From Asticcacaulis sp. (GTDB lineage: Bacteria; Pseudomonadota; Alphaproteobacteria; Caulobacterales; Caulobacteraceae), in NCBI RefSeq assembly GCF_027484505.1, contig NZ_JAIXSV010000144.1, positions 1 to 54,934 on the forward strand: DNA of 54,934 bases. Reading direction: 5' to 3'. A program made the position numbers and the translations under genes. Position 1 is the stretch's first letter; each line of letters starts with the position of its first letter. Shown here one piece after another: positions 48,649 through 54,934 of the stretch. The notes under the pieces were generated by a model that did no database searches, was not told where the DNA came from, and saw only the letters and a list, made by a program, of their open reading frames with translations.

Positions 48649-49086
48649 CTATTTGCGAGCGCCGGTAAAGATGCCCTTGACGATCATCCCGACCAGTCCG
48701 ATTACTGTTACCGCAGTACTACCAACCAAAAAACTCAGGACCGTATCGCTAACTGGATTCACAACCGGACAGAACATATTGGAGAATACAAGAAATCCAA
48801 CAAATAAACTGTACCCGACCATAAAACGGAATATCTTACGGGAGTAAGGTACAATTAGCTGGTTTAATATCACTGCCCCATTTTCTGTGCGTTTGTATTC
48901 ATCGAATTCAATTTTCAGTTTTTCGTGACGCTCGCTAAGATCGATGAATTCGTTCTGCCAATTGATCGTAACAGTCAGCGACGCACCAGACTCGCTACTT
49001 GATGACAGCGAATCTGGTGCAGTATCAATGTCCTTTGGGCTAGGCTTGGGCAGCTTCTTCGCGCCCCGCCTGAGCCAAAAGCGCAT
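48649..49086 (-). CDS. Two-membrane-segment protein, candidate Panacea-linked toxin
   Basis: A 145-aa protein with a soluble N-terminal half including a charged coiled stretch (LSERHEKLKIEFDEYKR). Two membrane segments follow, at about 86-106 (IFRFMVGYSLFVGFLVFSNM) and 115-137 (TVLSFLVGSTAVTVIGLVGM), and a basic tail (FTGARK). Its gene overlaps the 3' end of the Panacea gene by 47 bases, the usual arrangement of a toxin-antitoxin pair. I know of Panacea antitoxins paired with membrane-active toxins, so this is the likely toxin; no activity is shown by sequence. Confidence 0.7.
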   Translation of the reverse strand: MRFWLRRGAKKLPKPSPKDIDTAPDSLSSSSESGASLTVTINWQNEFIDLSERHEKLKIEFDEYKRTENGAVILNQLIVPYSRKIFRFMVGYSLFVGFLVFSNMFCPVVNPVSDTVLSFLVGSTAVTVIGLVGMIVKGIFTGARK

Positions 49087-49519
49087 AATGACGCTCTATA
49101 GCTTCATTTGAAATCGGAGTGTTACGGCCTTGGGCGTACGCGTGATACCATGGAGTTCCAGACTTATGAGTCATGTGTGACAAGTCGGCACCCTTGTATG
49201 AACCGTATCTCCCCCAAACATGCTCTAAGACTTCACACTCGTTTGGAGTAAGCTCTGCCTCATACGGCTGCTTTGTGATGGGACTTACTAGCAACCCGTC
49301 TTTCAAACCAAAATCTCGAATATGATCCCATATTGATCGAAATACAGGACCGCCGTCCCATGCCTCTATTCGATCTCGGACCAAAGGCTCGTGATTGATG
49401 GCCAGATTAAACCCGTGAGAGATGTAAACCAGCTTTTGCAGCTTCATTTGATCGCCGCCAATCGAAGGCGACAAGCGCAGGAAATGGTTCGCGACAGCCA
49501 ACGCGCGATGATTTGACAT
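49040..49519 (-). CDS. Panacea-domain (DUF4065) antitoxin-like protein
   Basis: A 159-aa protein with the Panacea signature: ANHFLRLSPSIGGDQMKLQKL (written with its early break), VYISHGFNLAINHEPLV, RIEAWDGGPVFRSIWDHIRDFG, ELTPNECEVLEHVWGRYG. Panacea is the neutralising domain of PanA antitoxins, which pair with many toxin types. It lies upstream of, and overlaps, the two-membrane-segment gene. The AT-rich 160-base region before it contains its likely promoter. SocA is a related Caulobacter adaptor, but the context here favours a TA role. Confidence 0.85.
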   Translation of the reverse strand: MSNHRALAVANHFLRLSPSIGGDQMKLQKLVYISHGFNLAINHEPLVRDRIEAWDGGPVFRSIWDHIRDFGLKDGLLVSPITKQPYEAELTPNECEVLEHVWGRYGSYKGADLSHMTHKSGTPWYHAYAQGRNTPISNEAIERHYALLAQAGREEAAQA

Positions 49520-49685
49520 AACGACCTCCTTTCCGAATCGCCAACACGGAACTTTAACGCTTTGTCAAGTTTCTTGTTTGTTCCGTTCACATATATGCGT
49601 CCGTTTGGTATATTTTGCAATCCATAACTGTCACCACAAACGTGAAAGTGACGATTATGCGCAATATGCACATCTTCACAATGCG

Positions 49686-50111
49686 CTAAACCGCTAACAC
49701 CCAAGCCTTGTATTCGCCTATGTGGCCTGCGCTTACAACCGTTTTGCGCTCTTGGTACTTAGTCAGACATGCCCCAATGCGCTTACGGATGATGACGTAA
49801 GTCTCGTCGTCTGTTCGCAGGTTTCGCGCTTCAAGCCATGCCGTCGTTATGTCCTTAGACGTAACAGGCCCAGACGCTTTACGCAGATAATCCAGAACGA
49901 ACCTTTGAACGCTGCCCTTCTTCGCCCTGTGCTTCGTCACGTAGCGCTGTATGGCCCTTGGTGTCTGTTCTGGATCGAACAGGGCAATTGCCGCGTCTAG
50001 GTGGTCAATGTCACAGGTGACTTTGTGGAGGTCTTTTTCAAGCGCCTTACGCAGCTTAAAAAGCTCGTCTCGCTTGGCCATGAGGCCCGCTACGGTGTTC
50101 GGTCTTTCCAT
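49686..50111 (-). CDS. Coiled-coil plus winged-helix-like cargo protein
   Basis: 141 aa from ATG 50109-50111. An N-terminal coiled-coil stretch (AKRDELFKLRKALEKDLHKV, then IDHLDAAIALFD) is followed by a basic linker (YVTKHRAKKGS). A C-terminal winged-helix-like domain reads QRFVLDYLRKASGPVTSKDI, then TYVIIRKRIGACLTKYQERK. I recall similar uncharacterised proteins beside transposases in alphaproteobacteria. No clear ribosome binding site precedes this ATG; another ATG at 50079-50081 is possible. A role in DNA binding or target choice is a guess. It is the cargo gene nearest the right end. Confidence 0.65.
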   Translation of the reverse strand: MERPNTVAGLMAKRDELFKLRKALEKDLHKVTCDIDHLDAAIALFDPEQTPRAIQRYVTKHRAKKGSVQRFVLDYLRKASGPVTSKDITTAWLEARNLRTDDETYVIIRKRIGACLTKYQERKTVVSAGHIGEYKAWVLAV

Positions 50112-50154
50112 GAGAGGAACATAACCGGAAACGTATTTTATAGCGTGACAAACG

Positions 50155-50179
50155 TTGGTGTATTTGCTACATAATGCCG
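50155..50179 (-). repeat. Right terminal inverted repeat
   Basis: Read on the minus strand it starts CGGCATTATGTAG-C-AAA-T-ACACCAA, matching the left end with two differences. It is immediately followed by the second GAATATTC. Confidence 0.9.
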
Positions 50180-50187
50180 GAATATTC
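50180..50187. repeat. Target site duplication, right copy
   Basis: GAATATTC, identical to 46291-46298. Removing the element and one copy restores the comM reading frame. Confidence 0.9.
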
Positions 50188-51096
50188 CGGCAATTCATCA
50201 AGGAACAGGACGCCATTGTGCGCCAAGGACACCTCGCCCGGTTTGGCGCGCAAGCCACCGCCCGTAAGCGCCGCCATCGAAGCGGAATGATGGGGCGAAC
50301 GAAACGGACGCTCGCGCGTCAGATTGCCCTTTTCCAGCAGCCCCGCCATCGACCAGATTTGTGAGGTTTCCAACAACTCTGTGGCGGTCAGGGGCGGTAA
50401 TATACCGGGCAGTCGCTGCGCCATCATGGATTTGCCCGATCCGGGCGGGCCGACAAACAACAGATTGTGTCCCCCGACGGCGGCGATTTCGAGGGCCCGT
50501 TTGGCGGCCTCCTGCCCCTTGACCTCCTTGAGGTCCGGCTGCGCCCCTTTTGATATCACTTCGCCGGGTTGCGGCGCGCTGAGCACCGCCTGACCCTTGA
50601 AATGCGCAATCAGGTCGATCAGCGAGCGCGGCGCCAGTATGGGCACATCGCCGGCCCAGGCGGCTTCACGGCCATTGGCTTCCGGACAGATGAGCCCCAT
50701 GCCGTAAGAGCCTGCGGCAATCGCCGCGGGCAAGGCCCCGGCCATAGCCCCGATCTGCCCGTCCAGCTTCAACTCACCGGCACAGACATAGCCATCCAGC
50801 GCATCCTGCGGGATGACGCCCATCATCACCATCAGGGCCAGTGCGATAGGGAGATCGTAATGCGAGCCTTCCTTCGGCAGATCAGCGGGGGCCAGATTGG
50901 CAACAATGCGCTTGGCGGGAATGCTCAAACCCATACCGGCAAAGGCTCCGCGTACCCGGTCACGGCTTTCCGCCACTGCCTTGTCCCCCAGCCCGACCAC
51001 CACAAAGGCCAGATTGCCTGAGGTGATTTGCACCTCGGCCTCGACGCGATGCGCCTTCGCCCCCTCAAACGCCACGGTTGTCACACGCGCCGGCAT
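50180..51096 (-). pseudogene. comM: comM/yifB, 5' part, split by transposon
   Basis: The N-terminal part of ComM/Yif[22 protein letters not shown] with [20 protein letters not shown] (Lon-protease-like fold domain), then the Mg-chelatase AAA+ core with Walker [10 protein letters not shown] near residue 225 and [17 protein letters not shown]. The frame runs into the transposon just after LDELPEYS and stops there after three foreign residues (GIM). The Walker B region (VLFLDE) is kept but the rest of the ATPase is in the other piece, so this half should not be a working helicase. Confidence 0.93.
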
Positions 51097-51155
51097 AGTC
51101 CCCTCCGATGGATAGCCGCATAAGGAAACGCCAAAGCGCCACGCTTACGCAAATC

Positions 51156-51164
51156 TTATCCACA
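51156..51164 (+). promoter_or_regulatory. Consensus DnaA box upstream of comM
   Basis: TTATCCACA, an exact match to the DnaA box, in the AT-rich 187-bp gap that contains the comM promoter. An ATTACA/TGTAAT inverted repeat lies at 51219-51236. A single box suggests DnaA regulation of comM at most, not an origin. Confidence 0.45.
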
Positions 51165-51283
51165 CCCTAGGGAATGAATTTAGACAAATCAAGAACAAAA
51201 ATCGAACAAAATGGCATAATTACATATAACTGTAATATACGACCTGCCATAACTGCGAAATCTCGGATATTTTCCTTTAGATT

Positions 51284-52240
51284 CTAGGCCTTGGCTGTGG
51301 ACAGCTTACGTTCCACCGCGTTCCACAGAGCGTCGCCCGCATCTATGCCGTCAAACGCTTTAAGTTGCACCGCGCCCGTCGGCGACGTCACGTTGATTTC
51401 TGTCAGATAATCCCCGATCACGTCAAGTCCCACAAAAATCAGGCCTCGTTCACGTAGGGCCGGACCCACTGCAGCGCAGATTTCCAGATCACGCGGCGTC
51501 AGCGTCGTGGGCACCGCCGTGCCGCCAACGCGCAGGTTGGAACGCACCGCGTCCTTTTGTGGCACACGATTGATGGCTCCGACCACTTCGCCATCAACCA
51601 GAATGATGCGCTTGTCGCCCGCCGACACGGCCGGAATAAATTTTTGCAGCACCAGAGGCTCACGACCAATCGCCGCGTGCAGTTCGATCAGGGCATCGAG
51701 ATTCCGGTCGTCCGCCTTGAGCTTGATGATACCGCCACCGGCCGCCCCATGCAGAGGTTTCAGGATCACGTCACCGTGGCGTTGCTGAAAATCGCGCAGG
51801 GCTTCGGGATCGGCGCTGATCAGGGTCGGCGGCTGAAGGCCCTGGAAGTGTTGAGCGAACAGCTTTTCCGGACAATCGCGCACGCTGCGCGGGTCATTAA
51901 CGACCAGCGTCTTCGGATGGATCATTTCGAGGAGGTAGGTGGCGGTAATATAGGCCACATCGAACGGCGGGTCCTGACGCATCAGCACCACATCGACATC
52001 GCTGCCGAGATTAAGTTTCTGATGCGCCCCAGCCGTAACGTGATCGCCCTTGACCGGCCGCAGCGTCACCTTACGCGCACGGGCGAAAATCTCACCGTCT
52101 TCCAGCGACAGGTGCTGCGGTTCATAGACCCACAGTTCGTGGCCCCGCGCCTGCGCTGCCATCATCAGCAGGAAGGTGGTGTCCCCGGCGATATTGATGG
52201 TTTCGATGGGGTCCATCTGGACGGCAACGCGCAGGGTCAT
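51284..52240 (-). CDS. gshB: Glutathione synthetase
   Basis: ATP-grasp ligase joining gamma-glutamylcysteine and glycine. 318 aa, normal length. The N-terminal domain starts [20 protein letters not shown]; the ATP-grasp shows [30 protein letters not shown] and [16 protein letters not shown]. The C-terminal metal-binding region includes [19 protein letters not shown]. An upstream gap of 65 bases separates it from yraN, so it may be in the rsmI-yraN-gshB transcript. Confidence 0.96.
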   Translation of the reverse strand: MTLRVAVQMDPIETINIAGDTTFLLMMAAQARGHELWVYEPQHLSLEDGEIFARARKVTLRPVKGDHVTAGAHQKLNLGSDVDVVLMRQDPPFDVAYITATYLLEMIHPKTLVVNDPRSVRDCPEKLFAQHFQGLQPPTLISADPEALRDFQQRHGDVILKPLHGAAGGGIIKLKADDRNLDALIELHAAIGREPLVLQKFIPAVSAGDKRIILVDGEVVGAINRVPQKDAVRSNLRVGGTAVPTTLTPRDLEICAAVGPALRERGLIFVGLDVIGDYLTEINVTSPTGAVQLKAFDGIDAGDALWNAVERKLSTAKA

Positions 52241-52305
52241 AGGGGTACCTCTCGTTTCTTGCCATCTATTTATAGAGCCTGAGCGTCAGCACAAGGGGAC
52301 GGGAG

Positions 52306-52689
52306 TCAGATTCCGTCGGCAAAGGCGTCGCGCACATAGCGCACACCCCGTGGCGTCACGACATAGAGATCAACGTGCAGGCTGAGTTTGGCCAGTTGCG
52401 GGCGGCGGGCCTGAAGCTGATGACCTGCCTGCCATAAACGGTATCTTTGAGTGGGGGAGACCGCTGTCAGGGCTTCCATAACGGTGCGGCGTTGCTTAAC
52501 CTCAATGACCGCCAGCCGCTGGCCGCGCAGGGCCAGAATGTCGATTTCACCTTCCGGCGTTTTCAGACGAAACCCCAGGATGCGATGCCCGGCGAGCAGG
52601 AGATGAACAAGCGCGATATATTCGCTCAGATGCCCGCGTTTGTGCGCCTTCTGCCCGCGTTCAACCTTGTGGGCATTGGGCTGTTTCAT
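52306..52689 (-). CDS. yraN: UPF0102 (YraN) family nuclease-like protein
   Basis: A 127-aa protein with the YraN endonuclease-like fold: RGHLSEYIALVHLLLAGHRI, LKTPEGEIDILALRGQRLAV, IEVKQRRT. The EGEID and IEVKQR motifs give the PD-(D/E)xK catalytic set. The role is not established. The gene overlaps the rsmI stop by four bases, the standard rsmI-yraN order in many bacteria. Confidence 0.92.
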   Translation of the reverse strand: MKQPNAHKVERGQKAHKRGHLSEYIALVHLLLAGHRILGFRLKTPEGEIDILALRGQRLAVIEVKQRRTVMEALTAVSPTQRYRLWQAGHQLQARRPQLAKLSLHVDLYVVTPRGVRYVRDAFADGI

Positions 52690-53537
52690 TTCAAATCCAG
52701 CGCCCGTTTGTAAATGACCTTGCGCGGCAGGTCGAACTTCTGCGCCAGCAGAGCCGCGGCCTCGGACGGCGGCAGGGTTTTAAGCGCGTCGATGATGGCC
52801 GCATCCAGATCGTCGGCAGAGGCTGCCTCGGTCTGACCTGGCCCGATCAGCACCACAATCTCGCCCTTCGGCTCCTGAAGCTCGCGACACTCGACAAGTT
52901 CGCCAAGCGTGCCACGCACACAGGTTTCATAGAGTTTGGTCAGTTCGCGGCACACCGCCGCCGGGCGCTCGCCCAGAACGGCGCGCATATCGCGAAGGGA
53001 TTCGTGCAAACGCGGGCCGGTTTCGAAGAAAACCACTGTCGATTCAAGTGTTTTGAAATCAGACAGAAAGGTCTTCCTGGCCGCTGATTTGTTGGGCAGA
53101 AACCCCGCAAACATAAACCGGTCCGTCGGCAAGCCGGCCAGACACAAGGCCGCCATCACCGCCGACGGGCCCGGAATGGGATGCACCCTTGCCCCGGCTT
53201 CGAGCGCCATATTGACCAGCCGGAAGCCCGGATCGGAGACCAGAGGCGTGCCGGCATCCGACACCTGGGCTACGATTTCACCGGCGTGCAGGCGGGTCAG
53301 GATTTCCGGAATAACCTGTGGCCCCGAATGGTCGTCATAGCGGATCAGCTTTTTCTTGAGATCATAAGCCGAGAGCAGCTTGCCGGTCACCCGCGTGTCC
53401 TCGCACAGCACCACATCGGCGGCGCGCAGCACATCGAGCGCGCGCAGGGTGATGTCGCGCAGATTGCCGATCGGCGTGGCAATAATATACAGCCCGCCTT
53501 CGACAGGACGGGGCGGTGGGGCAAAGAAATCGCTCAT
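52686..53537 (-). CDS. rsmI: 16S rRNA 2'-O-methyltransferase RsmI
   Basis: Methylates C1402 of 16S rRNA with SAM. 283 aa. It has the tetrapyrrole-methylase-like signature GLYIIATPIGNLRDITLRAL, then LCEDTRVTGKLLSAYD, QVSDAGTPLVSDPGFRLV and PGPSAVMAALCLAGLPTDRF. It leads the rsmI-yraN pair and probably gshB. Confidence 0.96.
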   Translation of the reverse strand: MSDFFAPPPRPVEGGLYIIATPIGNLRDITLRALDVLRAADVVLCEDTRVTGKLLSAYDLKKKLIRYDDHSGPQVIPEILTRLHAGEIVAQVSDAGTPLVSDPGFRLVNMALEAGARVHPIPGPSAVMAALCLAGLPTDRFMFAGFLPNKSAARKTFLSDFKTLESTVVFFETGPRLHESLRDMRAVLGERPAAVCRELTKLYETCVRGTLGELVECRELQEPKGEIVVLIGPGQTEAASADDLDAAIIDALKTLPPSEAAALLAQKFDLPRKVIYKRALDLK

Positions 53538-53573
53538 GCCCCTATCTGGCGCATGGGCCGCCGTTTGGAAAGC

Positions 53574-54176
53574 CTAAATAATGCCGGCGCAGGTGCGGGC
53601 CAGTGCCTTGCGCCGCGCCACACTCAGTTCCAGCCCCGTCACCTTCCAGTCGAGGCCATTGCGCGACACGACCAGATAGTCGTCGCCACTGATGCGGTAC
53701 TGACGGGCGGCAAAGCTGCCGTAACGGATACGCGGATCGGGTTTCCAGTTGAGTTTGGCCGGTTGCGGCTTGAGGTATTTGAGCAGGGTGACAAAGCCCT
53801 GAGCCTCACCCGCCGTCTGGGCACACAGATGCAGGTCGATGGTCTTTTGCGGTTCGGGCTCAGGGGCCGGTTTGGGTTTGCCGCCAAACAGCGACGTGCC
53901 CTTGTCCCACATGCGTTGCAGGAAGCCTTCCTTGTGTTCGGCGGGCTTGGGCGTCTCTACCGGGATGACCTCATAAGGCGCGATCTCGTTATACAGACGG
54001 TTGGTAATGGCCGTGCCGTCGATCAGGGGTTCGACGCGGGCCACTTTACCGGCGCTGGCATAGGTCAGGGTGTCGATAGCCACGACCTGCGCCCGATAGA
54101 CGTCCCAGCAGACAAGACCGCCGATAACGACCACCAGAACGGTCAGTCCGATCAGAATTCTGCGCCATTTGTGCAT
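53574..54176 (-). CDS. Membrane-anchored hypothetical protein
   Basis: A 200-aa protein with one N-terminal membrane segment (about 7-27, ILIGLTVLVVVIGGLVCW), probably leaving the rest in the periplasm. A Lys/Pro/Glu-rich linker (GGKPKPAPEPEPQK) precedes a compact C-terminal domain (HLCAQTAGEAQGFVTLLKYL; SGDDYLVVSRNGLDWKVTG). No family is recognised. It lies between rsmI and hemW on the same strand; gaps of 36 and 48 bases make co-transcription possible. Confidence 0.75.
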   Translation of the reverse strand: MHKWRRILIGLTVLVVVIGGLVCWDVYRAQVVAIDTLTYASAGKVARVEPLIDGTAITNRLYNEIAPYEVIPVETPKPAEHKEGFLQRMWDKGTSLFGGKPKPAPEPEPQKTIDLHLCAQTAGEAQGFVTLLKYLKPQPAKLNWKPDPRIRYGSFAARQYRISGDDYLVVSRNGLDWKVTGLELSVARRKALARTCAGII

Positions 54177-54224
54177 GGGAAGCCCCCTTTTTCACCGCTT
54201 GTTTAAGCAACAAAACGGCAAAAA

Positions 54225-54934
54225 TTATGACAGAAGCTCCAGAAGCAGCCGGTCGAGGACCACCCGCCCCTTCGGCGTGGCGCGCAAACGCTCCGGCGTC
54301 AGTTCCAAAAAGCCCTCCGCGATCAACTCATCGCGCTTGTTCAGCGGTAACCCGGCAATGCGTTCAAGCCGCACCCCTTCGATCAGACGCAGACCCAGCA
54401 TCAGCGCCTCTTCGCTGGCCTCATCGAGCGACAAGGGTTCAGGGGTCACGCTGTGGCCTGTTTCGCGGACACGCGCGATATAGGCTTTGAGATCAGGCTC
54501 AGCGACCGTCGAATGGCGCGAATTGTCAAAGCTTACACGCCCGTGAGAGCCGGGTCCGATACCCACATAGTCCACGCCTTCCCAGACGTTGATATTGTGT
54601 TGGGACCGTGCGGCCACGCCGCGCGCATGGTTCGACACCTCGTAGGCCTCATAGCCCAGCTCGCTCAGGACAGACTGGGTTGTATCATAGAAGGCCTCGC
54701 CCTGTTCGGGGTCGGGAATGCGCAACTGCCCCCGCCGGGCGGCGCGCCCGAAGGCGGTCTCGGATTCGATGGTCAGTTGATAGGGCGAGATATGTTCAAT
54801 TCCAAGACTCGCGGTCCGCCGCAGCTCATCTTCCCAGTTTTCTAGGCTTTGCTCCGGCAGGGCATAGATCAGGTCCAGCGACACCCGCTCAAAGACAGAC
54901 AAGGCGGTCTCTAGCCCCGTAAGCGCTTCCCGCG
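54225..54934 (-). CDS. hemW: HemW-like radical SAM protein, C-terminal part
   Basis: The open frame runs off the right edge, so the 5' part is missing; the edge residues read REALTGLETALSVFERVSLDL. Visible features are IYALPEQSLENWEDELRR, HISPYQLTIES, GIGPGSHGRVS and the C-terminal HemN-type winged domain (EALMLGLRLIEGVRLERI). HemW is a heme chaperone often misnamed coproporphyrinogen III oxidase. The radical SAM CxxxCxxC motif would lie beyond the window, so the call rests on these blocks. Confidence 0.92.
   Translation of the reverse strand, partial: REALTGLETALSVFERVSLDLIYALPEQSLENWEDELRRTASLGIEHISPYQLTIESETAFGRAARRGQLRIPDPEQGEAFYDTTQSVLSELGYEAYEVSNHARGVAARSQHNINVWEGVDYVGIGPGSHGRVSFDNSRHSTVAEPDLKAYIARVRETGHSVTPEPLSLDEASEEALMLGLRLIEGVRLERIAGLPLNKRDELIAEGFLELTPERLRATPKGRVVLDRLLLELLS

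Larger units (their letters stand above)
46299..50179. mobile_element. 3,881-bp IS1595-family transposon with passenger genes
   Basis: The ends carry 25-bp inverted repeats (46299-46323 and 50155-50179) beginning CGGCATTATGTAG, with two mismatches, flanked by the 8-bp duplication GAATATTC. It contains an IS1595-type transposase and five further genes, including a Panacea-domain antitoxin. It is inserted in comM between the Ser codon of PEYS and the following Pro codon. Base composition is lower in GC than the chromosome, most strongly in the left third. Large passenger-carrying members of this family are known. Confidence 0.93.

Noticed and set aside
51156-51164. Replication origin near comM
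   Set aside because: Only one DnaA box; origins need a cluster.

Overview
The window is a 54.9-kb, GC-rich, densely coding stretch of an alphaproteobacterial chromosome. The DnaA sequence style, the mutM-rpsT-dnaA order, GANTC sites upstream of dnaA and overall gene content point to Caulobacterales, possibly Asticcacaulis (inference; there is no rRNA or tRNA to confirm it). No tRNA, rRNA or CRISPR array was seen.

Left part (1-13 kb): replication and repair core. An aldo/keto reductase-like gene, mutM, a possible 29-codon leader ORF, rpsT, a 639-bp dnaA regulatory region, then dnaA, dnaN, recF and gyrB. Two toxin-antitoxin modules are embedded here: a DUF1778/GNAT pair (TacA/TacT type) between dnaN and recF, and a ParD/ParE pair just after gyrB. 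A NUDIX hydrolase and argG converge on a 19-bp perfect terminator stem. argG carries an in-frame amber codon at position 36.

Middle (13-45 kb): ordinary housekeeping genes. These are a DUF2199 protein, kup, an Rrf2 regulator with an SDR enzyme, marC, pyrF, a DUF1674 protein, htpX, an RsmB-type methyltransferase, rpe, a heparinase II/III-family protein, purH, two tandem alpha/beta hydrolases, a PCuAC-type copper chaperone lipoprotein, trpS, murJ, an unclassified HExxH protein, a soluble three-PAS chemoreceptor, glnD, mutS, a malic enzyme, ampG and a hybrid histidine kinase. Two copies of a 125-bp three-hairpin repeat lie at 20.0 and 29.1 kb. A palindromic array lies at 31.9 kb.

Right part (45.6-55 kb): the comM (yifB) gene is cut in two by a 3,881-bp IS1595-family transposon (46299-50179) with 25-bp inverted repeats and an 8-bp target duplication. 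Besides the transposase it carries an AT-rich one-membrane-segment protein, a DUF6471 protein, a Panacea-domain antitoxin overlapping a two-membrane-segment protein (a candidate toxin), and a coiled-coil plus winged-helix-like protein. After comM come gshB, yraN, rsmI, a membrane-anchored hypothetical and the 3' part of hemW, which runs off the window.

The most notable points are the transposon and its Panacea cargo, the nonsense codon in argG, the covarying 125-bp repeat pair, and the two TA modules around recF-gyrB.
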